Under the pieces are notes generated by a model. The model was not told where the DNA came from. It ran no database searches and saw only the letters and a program-made list of their open reading frames with translations. From Alphaproteobacteria bacterium (GTDB lineage: Bacteria; Pseudomonadota; Alphaproteobacteria; CACIAM-22H2), in the NCBI GenBank assembly GCA_016869415.1, contig VGEI01000128.1, positions 1-9,057 of the forward strand: a DNA stretch of 9,057 bases. Direction: 5' to 3'. A program made the position numbers and the translations under genes. How positions within the stretch are numbered: the stretch's first letter is position 1; every line of letters begins with the position of its first letter. Of this stretch, positions 1-9,057 are shown one piece after another.

Positions 1-638
1 CCGTAGTGGACGTCGGGTAACGGCCCGCCTTCGGTGACATGCTTGAAGCGCTGCTCCGCCCATTCCCAGTGGATGTTGCGCATGTAGGCGTCGACATAGG
101 CAGCTGCTCGGGTGCCGAAATCCATGTGATACGAGTGCTCGTACATGTCGAGCGCCAGCACCACGCGCGCGTCGGCCAGAGCGTGCGTGTGGTCCGCCGC
201 CCACTGGTTGCGCAGCTTGCCGTCTCGTGGCGACCAGACCAGGAGTGCCCAGCCCGAGCCGCCGCCGAGAGCCTTGCCCATGGCGCTGAACTCGGCCTGC
301 CAGCGCGCTACGCTGCCGAAATCGCGCTCCAGCGCCTTGGCCAGCGGAGGCAGTGGTGCAGACGCCGGCTTGCCCTTGCGGCCGGGCCCGCCGAGGCCGG
401 CGAAGTAGAGTTCTTGCAGAACCATGGAGTTGTAGGCGATCAGCTCCTCGCGCTTCAGCCCGTTGAGCACGAAGATCGGTGCGGTGGCGGGATCGAGACG
501 CGCCAGCTCCGCCGTGATGGCGTTGAGCCGGCGCACCGCGCCGCCGTAATTGTTCTCCTAGTGGCTGGCGATCAGACGCTCGGACAGACCGTCGAGCTCC
601 ATCGGCGTCAGTTCAAGTGGGGCGATGCTGTAGGTCAT
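1..638 (-). pseudogene. Fe/Mn superoxide dismutase-like gene, interrupted by an in-frame TAG; 3' end outside window
   Basis: The frame starts at the ATG at 638-636, with a GAGGA ribosome-binding site just upstream. It reads 26 codons ending in ASH and meets TAG at 560-558. It then continues open to the window edge with clear SOD-family sequence: ENNYGG after the stop, then GSGWALLVW, then LDMYEHSYHMDF near the C-terminus. In Fe/Mn SODs the His before the stop is metal ligand 1, and the Asp and His of LDMYEHSYH are ligands 3 and 4. The stop replaces the residue after ligand 1, equivalent to Tyr in E. coli SodB. The ligand-2 position, by alignment of VLQELYF with the usual (L/N)H(T/S)(F/I)(Y/F)W, appears to be Gln. 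An intact product would detoxify superoxide. The gene lies 19 bases after the OCD-family gene and is probably co-transcribed with it. A sequencing error or a very recent mutation remains possible, because the rest of the frame is undamaged. Confidence 0.85.
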
Positions 639-657
639 GGCTTCCTCGTTGGAGTGC

Positions 658-1734
658 TCAGGGGGAGAAGTCGAACGGCTGGCCCCGGCCGGTGGCCAGG
701 GCCCGCTCGTAGGCGAGCCGCGTGGCGGCCACGTCCTCGAGCGCGATGCCGGTTGAATCGAATATCGTGATCTCGTCAGGCCTCTGACGTCCGGGCTTGC
801 GCCGCGTGACGAGGTCGGCCAGCTCCGCATGAACGTCGGCGCGGGTCATGGTGCAGGCCTCGATCGCGTGGTGCAAGTCCCCGGAAGTCGCGCATTGCTC
901 GAGCAGGTCGACGACGACGGTGGCGGCTGCCATCAGGGCAGGCTCGATCTCGCTCTTGGTGGGATTGTCGGCGCCGACGGCAGCGACGAAGGTGCCGGGG
1001 CGGATGTCGTCACGCTTCAGGAATGGTACATGGGAGGGCGTGCAGGTGACCACGACGTCGCTGGCGCCAAGCACCGTGCCGAGGTCGTTCCCCGCCTCGA
1101 CGCTGATGTCGGTATCGCGTGCCAGGTCGCCGGCCAAGCCGGTCACGCGTGCGGTGTCGACGTCGAAGGCGTAGACCCGGCGCAGCGGCAGGATTCGGGC
1201 GAGAGCGCGAAGCTGGGCCGCCGCCTGCGCGCCGCAGCCGCACAAGGTTGCCGTCCGTGAGTCGGGCCGGGCTAGGTACTTCGCGGCGACCGCGCTGGCG
1301 GCAGCCGTGCGCAGGACGGTGATCTCCATCGAATCCACCAGCGCCAGGAGCCGGCCCGTCGCGTCATCGCATAGGACCACGACGCCCTGGATCGTGGGCA
1401 GGCCGTGCCGCGCCGGATTGGCCGGGAAGTTGGCGTTCGTCTTGGCGGCGAAGTAGCCGGCGGTACTGCGCAAGCCGGCGGCCTTGACGTGGAAACTACC
1501 TTCCTCAGTCATCACGCCGAGCGAGGCGGGGCCGCGTGCGCGCCCCTCGGCATGCGCGCGGAAGGCGTCCTCAACGGCGGCAATGCAGGAATCGGCGTCG
1601 AGTACCGCGGCGACGTCGCTGCGCGACAGCAGCAACGTCCTGCGTTGCAGCTCGGCAGAGCGTAGCGCAGCCGAGTTCCCAGCGCCTGCCGCCAGGCGCG
1701 AAACCGTGGGTATCGAAACGCGTCCGTCGTTCAT
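658..1734 (-). CDS. Ornithine cyclodeaminase / mu-crystallin family protein
   Basis: The product is 358 residues, a normal length for the family. I chose the ATG at 1734 because a strong GGAGGAG site lies 5 bases upstream; a longer frame to 1827 lacks such a site. Family members use NAD(P) to convert ornithine to proline, or act as ketimine reductases or alanine dehydrogenases. Visible hallmarks are FHVK (Lys84), GLPTIQG (111-117), LRTAAASA with Arg142, the Rossmann nucleotide-binding turn GCGAQA (166-171), VGAD with Asp256 at the position of the catalytic Asp of Pseudomonas putida OCD, and a closing FDSTGIALEDVA segment. Asp191 after the second Rossmann strand would fit NAD(H) use, which is an inference. 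About 35 N-terminal residues precede the conserved domain. The exact substrate cannot be read from sequence. It is the first gene of a likely two-gene unit with the SOD-like gene. Confidence 0.9.
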   Translation of the reverse strand: MNDGRVSIPTVSRLAAGAGNSAALRSAELQRRTLLLSRSDVAAVLDADSCIAAVEDAFRAHAEGRARGPASLGVMTEEGSFHVKAAGLRSTAGYFAAKTNANFPANPARHGLPTIQGVVVLCDDATGRLLALVDSMEITVLRTAAASAVAAKYLARPDSRTATLCGCGAQAAAQLRALARILPLRRVYAFDVDTARVTGLAGDLARDTDISVEAGNDLGTVLGASDVVVTCTPSHVPFLKRDDIRPGTFVAAVGADNPTKSEIEPALMAAATVVVDLLEQCATSGDLHHAIEACTMTRADVHAELADLVTRRKPGRQRPDEITIFDSTGIALEDVAATRLAYERALATGRGQPFDFSP

Positions 1735-1948
1735 AGACACTCCTCCCGTCACAGGGTGGAGCAGAACTTGGACGCTAGCGTCTTTGGGATACCGGGCGTC
1801 TGCACAGCCCGACGGCGAGCGATGCACGCCGGATGTCGCCTACTGTCAAGCCGGGCCGGAACCGACGGTAGAGACAGTTTCATGGCGCGGCACGATGACC
1901 TCGAGCTGCGCGTCCAGCGAGCGAGAGCGCTGTTTTCTGCCGTTGTCT
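1735..1948 (-). promoter_or_regulatory. Intergenic region with candidate promoter and a 12-bp palindrome upstream of the OCD-family gene
   Basis: This 214-base gap holds no convincing gene. On the minus strand, a perfect TTGACA -35 hexamer lies at 1849-1844. At 17 bases' spacing it is followed only by a poor -10 (TGCATC, 1826-1821), so the promoter call is weak. A perfect 12-base palindrome, GACGCTAGCGTC, lies at 1771-1782, between that candidate promoter and the ribosome-binding site and 37 bases before the ATG. It could be an operator for a dimeric regulator. No rho-independent terminator for the upstream gene ending at 1949 is evident. Confidence 0.3.
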
Positions 1949-2299
1949 CTAGAACTTCTCGTCGCCGCGGTGGCGGTGGGCGTCGGGGAAATCGCGATAG
2001 AGCGCGAAGCTCAGGTTCTCGACCAGCGAGTTCACGCCGAAGTGGAAGCTCTCGATCGGCTCGCGCCGGCCGCTGACCTTGACGAAGGCGCCTTCGAGTT
2101 GGGCCATGTCGCGTGTCTCGACGATGATGTGGAATTCACCGACGGTCTTCGGCCCGAGCCCGAGCTTTCGGCGGGTCAGGCGCCAGCCTTCGATCAGCCC
2201 GTCGTCCCTGAGGCGCCCGAGATAGGCCGCAACCTTTTCGCTGAAGGTGGTATCGCTCACCCCCGCCTTGAGGTCGCACCAGATGTGATAGAGGTCCAT
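1949..2299 (-). CDS. Small conserved protein, DUF6614-like
   Basis: The product is 116 residues with no signal peptide or membrane segment visible. It begins MDLYHIWCDLKAGV and contains WRLTRRKLGLGP, GEFHIIVE, VNSLVENLSFALYRDFPD and a charged tail, RHRGDEKF. I recognise this as the uncharacterised small protein family I know as DUF6614, recalled from sequence style and not searched. Its alternating strand and helix pattern resembles a ferredoxin-like fold, which is an inference. The ATG at 2299 is preferred because the family starts at MDLYHIW, although it has no good ribosome-binding site. A TTG at 2323-2321 overlapping the greA stop codon would add eight residues and cannot be excluded. It follows greA by 20 bases and is probably translated from the same mRNA. 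Function is unknown. Confidence 0.82.
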   Translation of the reverse strand: MDLYHIWCDLKAGVSDTTFSEKVAAYLGRLRDDGLIEGWRLTRRKLGLGPKTVGEFHIIVETRDMAQLEGAFVKVSGRREPIESFHFGVNSLVENLSFALYRDFPDAHRHRGDEKF

Positions 2300-2319
2300 C
2301 GCAGCGGCGCGCGCTGCGA

Positions 2320-2793
2320 TCAACGATAACGGACTTTGGTGATCTCGTAGGCCTTCGAGCCGCGCGGCGTCGTGACCTCGACCGAATCCCCGGTCTGCTT
2401 GCCAATCAGCGCACGGGCCAGCGGCGAGGTGATCGAGAGGCGGCCCTGGTCGATATCCGCCTCTTCGGCACCGACGATCTGGTAGGTCGACTCTTCGTCG
2501 GTGTCCTCGTCGGCCAGCGTCACCTTCGCCCCGAACTTGATCACCTTGCCCGACAGCTTGCTGACGTCGATGACCTCGGCCCGCGAGATCTTGTCCTCGA
2601 GCTCGCCGATACGGCCCTCGATGAAGCTCTGCCGCTCACGGGCCGCGTGGTACTCGGCATTCTCCGACAGGTCGCCATGGTCGCGCGCCTCGGCGATTGC
2701 CCGGATGATGGCCGGCCGCTCGACCGCTTTCAGCTGCTTCAGCTCCGTCTCCAGGCGTGTCAGGCCTTCGCCGGTCATCGGAATCTTGTCCAT
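2320..2793 (-). CDS. greA: Transcription elongation factor GreA
   Basis: The product is 157 residues, the normal GreA length. It binds the secondary channel of RNA polymerase and stimulates cleavage of the 3' end of backtracked RNA so that arrested complexes can resume. The N-terminal half (residues 1 to about 75) is the antiparallel coiled coil. Its tip motif GDLSENAEYHAARE carries Asp41 and Glu44, the acidic pair that coordinates the catalytic magnesium in E. coli GreA. The C-terminal half (about 80-157) is the FKBP-like domain, with SPLARALIGKQTGD and a final YEITKVRY. The ATG at 2793 has an AGAGG site 8 bases upstream. The gene lies 72 bases after carB, a known alphaproteobacterial arrangement, and an inverted repeat sits in that gap. 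Confidence 0.97.
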   Translation of the reverse strand: MDKIPMTGEGLTRLETELKQLKAVERPAIIRAIAEARDHGDLSENAEYHAARERQSFIEGRIGELEDKISRAEVIDVSKLSGKVIKFGAKVTLADEDTDEESTYQIVGAEEADIDQGRLSITSPLARALIGKQTGDSVEVTTPRGSKAYEITKVRYR

Positions 2794-2810
2794 GGCAACA
2801 ACCTCTACCC

Positions 2811-2839
2811 TCGGTCATCCGCCGTTTACGGCTGACCGA
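2811..2839 (-). promoter_or_regulatory. Inverted repeat in the carB-greA gap
   Basis: TCGGTCA (2811-2817) is the exact reverse complement of TGACCGA (2833-2839). Nested inside, GCCGT (2821-2825) pairs with ACGGC (2828-2832), leaving a three-base bulge and a very tight loop. In the carB-to-greA transcript this hairpin ends immediately before the greA ribosome-binding site (2806-2802). No uridine run follows, so it is not a standard intrinsic terminator. It may be an RNA-processing or stability element, or it may affect greA translation. That role is an inference. Confidence 0.4.
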
Positions 2840-2865
2840 TACCTCTTCCGTATGTCGGTGGGTGA

Positions 2866-6114
<3,249 letters not shown>

Positions 6115-6130
6115 GGACGCGTGCCCCGTT

Positions 6131-6216
6131 CTTCCTCTCCCCTTGCCGGGGAGGGTTGGACACCTTTTTCTCGTCATGGCTGGGCGAAGCGCAGCGAAGA
6201 CCCATCCATCCATGGG
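6131..6216. repeat. Intergenic repeat-like segment upstream of carB
   Basis: A hairpin with an eight-pair stem, CTCTCCCC against GGGGAGGG (6135-6142 and 6148-6155) with one G-U pair, is followed at 6171-6216 by a segment starting TCGTCATGGCTGGGCG and ending in CCATCCATGGG. Both halves resemble dispersed intergenic repeats that I recall from alphaproteobacterial genomes; this is from memory only. A five-T run at 6165-6169 lies 9 bases beyond the stem, too far for a good terminator. The segment occupies the space where a native carB leader would be expected. Confidence 0.35.
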
Positions 6217-6224
6217 CTGGCCGC

Positions 6225-6260
6225 TCGAAAGATGTCGCGAACTGAGGTATAGTCCGGCGC
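6225..6260 (+). promoter_or_regulatory. Candidate sigma-70-type promoter of the toxin-antitoxin operon
   Basis: TCGAAA (6225-6230) and TATAGT (6248-6253) are separated by 17 bases and match the consensus at 4 and 5 of 6 positions. The predicted transcription start, 6 to 8 bases after the -10, falls at 6259-6261, on or next to the antitoxin ATG at 6261. The mRNA may therefore be leaderless, consistent with no well-placed ribosome-binding site at that ATG. The spacer contains TCGCGA (6235-6240), a small palindrome that a repressor could use. Confidence 0.5.
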
Positions 6261-6494
6261 ATGACCAAACTGCTTGAGAAGGCCTTCAAGAAGGCATCGA
6301 AGCTACCGCTGAAGGCCCAGGATGCCCTCGGCGCCCGTCTCCTTGAGGAATTGGAAATTGTCGCGGACGAAGCGCGTTGGGACGCCGCCTTTGCGCGCTC
6401 GCAGGACCAGCTTGGACGCTGGGCCGATGAGGTTCTTGCTGAACTCAAGGCTGGAAAGACGACACCCCTCGATTTCTCTCGCCGCGGGAAATGA
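6261..6494 (+). CDS. Putative type II antitoxin
   Basis: The product is 77 residues, mostly predicted helix, with no recognisable DNA-binding fold. It opens MTKLLEKAFKKASKLP, continues with LLEELE, then ARWDAAFARSQDQLGRWADEVL, and ends in an AGKTTPLDF tail. This layout (hydrophobic helix, a WDAAFARSQDQL-type helix and a short basic linker with Pro-Leu) is one I associate with antitoxins paired with RelE/ParE-superfamily toxins; no search was run. Its TGA overlaps the ATG of the downstream toxin (ATGA at 6491-6494), so the two are translationally coupled. It lies divergent from carB, with 146 bases between the start codons. It would neutralise the toxin by direct binding; whether it represses the promoter alone is unclear without a visible DNA-binding domain. 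Confidence 0.75.
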   Translation: MTKLLEKAFKKASKLPLKAQDALGARLLEELEIVADEARWDAAFARSQDQLGRWADEVLAELKAGKTTPLDFSRRGK

Positions 6495-6760
6495 AATCGA
6501 GGGCGTTGAAGCCGTTCTGGGACTGCTTCGATGCTCTGCCGAGCGATGTCCAGGCGCTGGCTCGCGAGGCGTTCGCCTTGTGGCAGGACAACCCACGTCA
6601 CCCCAGTCTGCACTTCAAGCGGGTGCATTCCGACGCGCCGCTCTGCTCGGTGCGTATAGGCAAGTATTGGCGCGCGCTGGGATTTCGCGAAGGCGATACC
6701 GTCACCTGGTTCTGGATCGGCACGCATGCCGAATACGACAAGCGTCTGGCTCGCCTGTGA
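6491..6760 (+). CDS. RelE/ParE-superfamily toxin
   Basis: The product is 89 residues, typical for this small toxin fold. It shows an N-terminal helix region, FWDCFDALPSDVQALAREAF, then NPRHPSLHFKRV, SVRIGKYWRALG, and a closing WFWIGTHAEYDKRL. The Pro-Ser-Leu-x-Phe-Lys strand, the R-I-G-x-x-(W/Y)-R-A-L-G strand and the W-I-G-(T/S)-H-x-(E/D)-Y-D end are features of a chromosomal RelE/ParE-like group. Members of the superfamily act as ribosome-dependent mRNA interferases or gyrase poisons, and which applies here cannot be told. The catalytic set of E. coli RelE is not clearly recognisable. It starts inside the antitoxin stop codon, so its synthesis depends on antitoxin translation. A carB 5'-end fragment starts 7 bases after its TGA. 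Confidence 0.82.
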   Translation: MKSRALKPFWDCFDALPSDVQALAREAFALWQDNPRHPSLHFKRVHSDAPLCSVRIGKYWRALGFREGDTVTWFWIGTHAEYDKRLARL

Positions 6761-6766
6761 CGGGCG

Positions 6767-6817
6767 CGGCCCGACGCCAACGATCATGATCGACTTAATG
6801 TCGGTGCGCTTAGGCAT
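6767..6817 (-). pseudogene. Direct repeat copy 2: stranded carB 5'-end fragment
   Basis: Reading minus from 6817, the ATG and 16 codons give MPKRTDIKSIMIVGVGP, against MPKRTDIQSIMIVGAGP in carB. Similarity then ends at the 3' end of the toxin gene. The fragment has Lys at position 8, which I recall as the usual residue in alphaproteobacterial CarB, but Val for the conserved Ala of GAGP. It lies 18 bases after the stop of the 232-residue gene, about where carB would start if the toxin-antitoxin unit were removed. It is probably the original junction left behind. Confidence 0.85.
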
Positions 6818-6835
6818 CGTCGAACACGTAAGTCA

Positions 6836-7534
6836 TTAAAAGATCGCTCCGGCCCACTTGATCAGTGCCTCAAGAGCCTGCTTGGCGGACTCACCAATAG
6901 CCCCACCTGCGAACTTGTCGGCTAGGTAGCGAAGCGGCCTGCCGAGGAGCGCACGCAGGCGTCCCTTAGACGGCTGCTCATTCTTGAGTGCCTCTACCCC
7001 TGTTTCGAGGGTTTTTACGACTTCGTTCCGTTCCCCTGGCTGTGTAGCTGCATATCCGTTGTCGGAACGGACTGCTTTAACGGCGGTTTCCGTCTTTGCC
7101 AGAGCCTCAGCGTATGCAGGCTCTTGCCGCTCAATTATTAGGGGTTCCCAGCTATCACCATCATTCATGGCTGCGACTGAAGCCGGCTCGACAAGTTTCG
7201 CGTTTGTTAGGATGCCGGCGATCGTTCCCTCGTCATCCGTAAGAGTGGCATCTTCCAAGCCCGGGTTCAGGTCGAACAGCTTTTCAACGTAGCGAATACC
7301 GGCGTCAGAGATCTGCCAGAACGTAATTTCAGACCCGAGCCGCGTAAGTGTGGAGTTGCCGCCCTGGGAGATATTGTTTGCATCTAGGTGTCCGCGCCCG
7401 CGAAGTTCGTCGCATGCTCGACCTACCAAATAGGTGGAGACTTGGAATGGCCGCACTTGGTCAAAATCAGACTGCGGAATAAAGCCGCTTCCGCCGCCGT
7501 GCATTGCTAGGTGGTAAAATTTGAGCAAGACCAA
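6836..7534 (-). CDS. Winged-helix-like accessory protein of unknown function, start uncertain
   Basis: The product is up to 232 residues and I do not recognise the family. Residues 1-86 look like a winged-helix domain: a first helix VLLKFYHLA, a helix STYLVGRACDELRGRGHLD and a wing strand FWQISDAGIRYVEKL. Residues 87-135 form an acidic linker. Residues 136-232 are mostly helical, with YAEALAKTETAVKAVRSDN, PGERNEVVKTLETGVEAL and a C-terminal LRYLADKFAGGAIGESAKQALEALIKW. That tail resembles ones I have seen on scattered accessory proteins, sometimes near defence genes; this is recall only. No ATG precedes residue 11, a TAA lies four codons before the TTG at 7534, and neither start has a good ribosome-binding site. 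The gene may use TTG or have lost its 5' end. It begins 32 bases after carA and is visibly richer in A+T than its neighbours. Confidence 0.6.
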   Translation of the reverse strand: MVLLKFYHLAMHGGGSGFIPQSDFDQVRPFQVSTYLVGRACDELRGRGHLDANNISQGGNSTLTRLGSEITFWQISDAGIRYVEKLFDLNPGLEDATLTDDEGTIAGILTNAKLVEPASVAAMNDGDSWEPLIIERQEPAYAEALAKTETAVKAVRSDNGYAATQPGERNEVVKTLETGVEALKNEQPSKGRLRALLGRPLRYLADKFAGGAIGESAKQALEALIKWAGAIF

Positions 7535-7566
7535 GGCCGGTACTTAGGAAGATCTGATGGGTGGCA

Positions 7567-8805
<1,239 letters not shown>

Positions 8806-8868
8806 CGAGTGGTGTTGTCCTTCGCAAGGCGCCGCGCTGAGTCGCGGGCCGTGTCGCGTTGGGCGGGC

Positions 8869-8897
8869 TGTGTAGGCCATGCCCGGTGGAGCGTCAA
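8869..8897 (-). promoter_or_regulatory. Candidate carA promoter
   Basis: On the minus strand, TTGACG (8897-8892) and TACACA (8874-8869) are spaced by 17 bases. The -35 matches the consensus at five of six positions and the -10 at three. This would give an untranslated leader of roughly 55 bases before the ATG at 8805. The A+T-rich stretch at 8910-8950 lies just upstream and could act as an UP-like or curved element. Confidence 0.35.
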
Positions 8898-8953
8898 GCC
8901 TTTGCCAAGCCAAATATGAACGTTAAATCAGAGACTTATGTAATATTTCTCGG

Positions 8954-8982
8954 TTGCCACAAAGGTCGTTTTGGGTTAGGTT
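8954..8982 (+). promoter_or_regulatory. Candidate promoter of the GatB/YqeY-like gene
   Basis: TTGCCA (8954-8959) and TAGGTT (8977-8982) are separated by 17 bases. The -35 is a reasonable match and the -10 is weak. The predicted start is about 30 bases before the ATG at 9019. Alternative hexamers in the A+T-rich segment to the left did not give a better pair. Confidence 0.3.
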
Positions 8983-9018
8983 GCGTGCTTTCCCGCTCTC
9001 ACAACGGATTCGCTTCGC

Positions 9019-9057
9019 ATGCTGCGCGATGAGCTCAACGACGCGTTGAAAACCGCG
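9019..9057 (+). CDS. GatB/YqeY-domain protein, first 13 codons only
   Basis: The ATG at 9019 opens MLRDELNDALKTA, which continues off the right edge. This matches the typical start of GatB/YqeY-domain proteins, about 150 residues long and related to the tail domain of the amidotransferase GatB. In alphaproteobacteria such a gene commonly lies divergent from carA and ahead of dnaG and rpoD. Thirteen residues are too few for certainty, so the call rests on motif plus position. No strong ribosome-binding site precedes it; ACGGAT lies 9 bases upstream. Confidence 0.72.
   Translation, partial: MLRDELNDALKTA

Noticed and set aside
558..560. TAG as a pyrrolysine or programmed read-through codon
   Set aside because: SOD-like enzymes are not known to use it, no downstream stem-loop is evident, and nothing else here suggests such decoding. 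Simple mutation or sequencing error is more likely.
1735..1827. 31-residue N-terminal extension of the OCD-family protein
   Set aside because: The ATG at 1734 has an excellent ribosome-binding site, and the extension covers the palindrome and candidate leader.
1484..2329. Plus-strand open frame crossing the OCD, intergenic and DUF6614-like regions
   Set aside because: It spans two supported minus-strand genes and the gap between them, has low-complexity composition and lacks a ribosome-binding site.
2811..2839. Intrinsic terminator between carB and greA
   Set aside because: No T-run follows on the transcribed strand, and the loop is too tight for a typical terminator.
6135..6169. Intrinsic terminator reading plus, from the hairpin and T-run
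   Set aside because: The T-run begins 9 bases after the stem, and no plus-strand gene ends upstream of it.
6115..6213. 33-residue N-terminal extension of CarB
   Set aside because: The extra codons come from the intergenic repeat-like segment. MPKRTDI at 6114 is the family's standard N-terminus.

Overview
This window looks like the chromosome of a GC-rich alphaproteobacterium. The evidence is the CarA/CarB protein style, a GatB/YqeY-type start divergent from carA, and the codon use. A Rhodospirillales or Reyranella-like host is my guess and is not shown by the sequence. Almost everything reads on the minus strand, so the transcriptional order runs from the right edge to the left edge.

From right to left: a plus-strand GatB/YqeY-like gene starts at 9019 and leaves the window. 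A divergent promoter region follows, then carA (8805 to 7567). An accessory block of about 1.45 kb comes next, where carB would normally follow carA closely. It holds an AT-richer minus-strand winged-helix gene (7534 to 6836) and a plus-strand toxin-antitoxin pair (6261-6494 and 6491-6760). Then come carB (6114 to 2866), greA (2793 to 2320), a small conserved protein of the DUF6614 type (2299 to 1949), an ornithine cyclodeaminase/mu-crystallin-family reductase (1734 to 658), and a broken Fe/Mn superoxide dismutase-like gene (638 to 1, running off the window).

The conserved backbone makes carbamoyl phosphate for pyrimidine and arginine synthesis (CarA glutaminase plus CarB synthetase) and rescues stalled RNA polymerase (GreA). 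The downstream OCD and SOD-like genes are 19 bases apart and probably share a transcript. The SOD-like frame has an in-frame TAG directly after its first metal-ligand histidine. It also appears to have Gln where the second metal-ligand histidine is expected.

The main discovery is in the carA-carB gap. The first 17 codons of carB are present twice, at 6064-6114 (the working start) and 6767-6817 (a stranded copy), with 47 of 51 bases identical. The two copies sit in the same orientation and exactly bracket the toxin-antitoxin module, and the similarity stops at the ATG. This looks like an insertion that rebuilt the 5' end of an essential gene while placing an antisense-oriented toxin-antitoxin cassette inside the carAB operon. 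The antitoxin also appears to have a promoter whose predicted start point falls on its own ATG, which would give a leaderless mRNA. No integrase, transposase, tRNA, rRNA or CRISPR array is visible.
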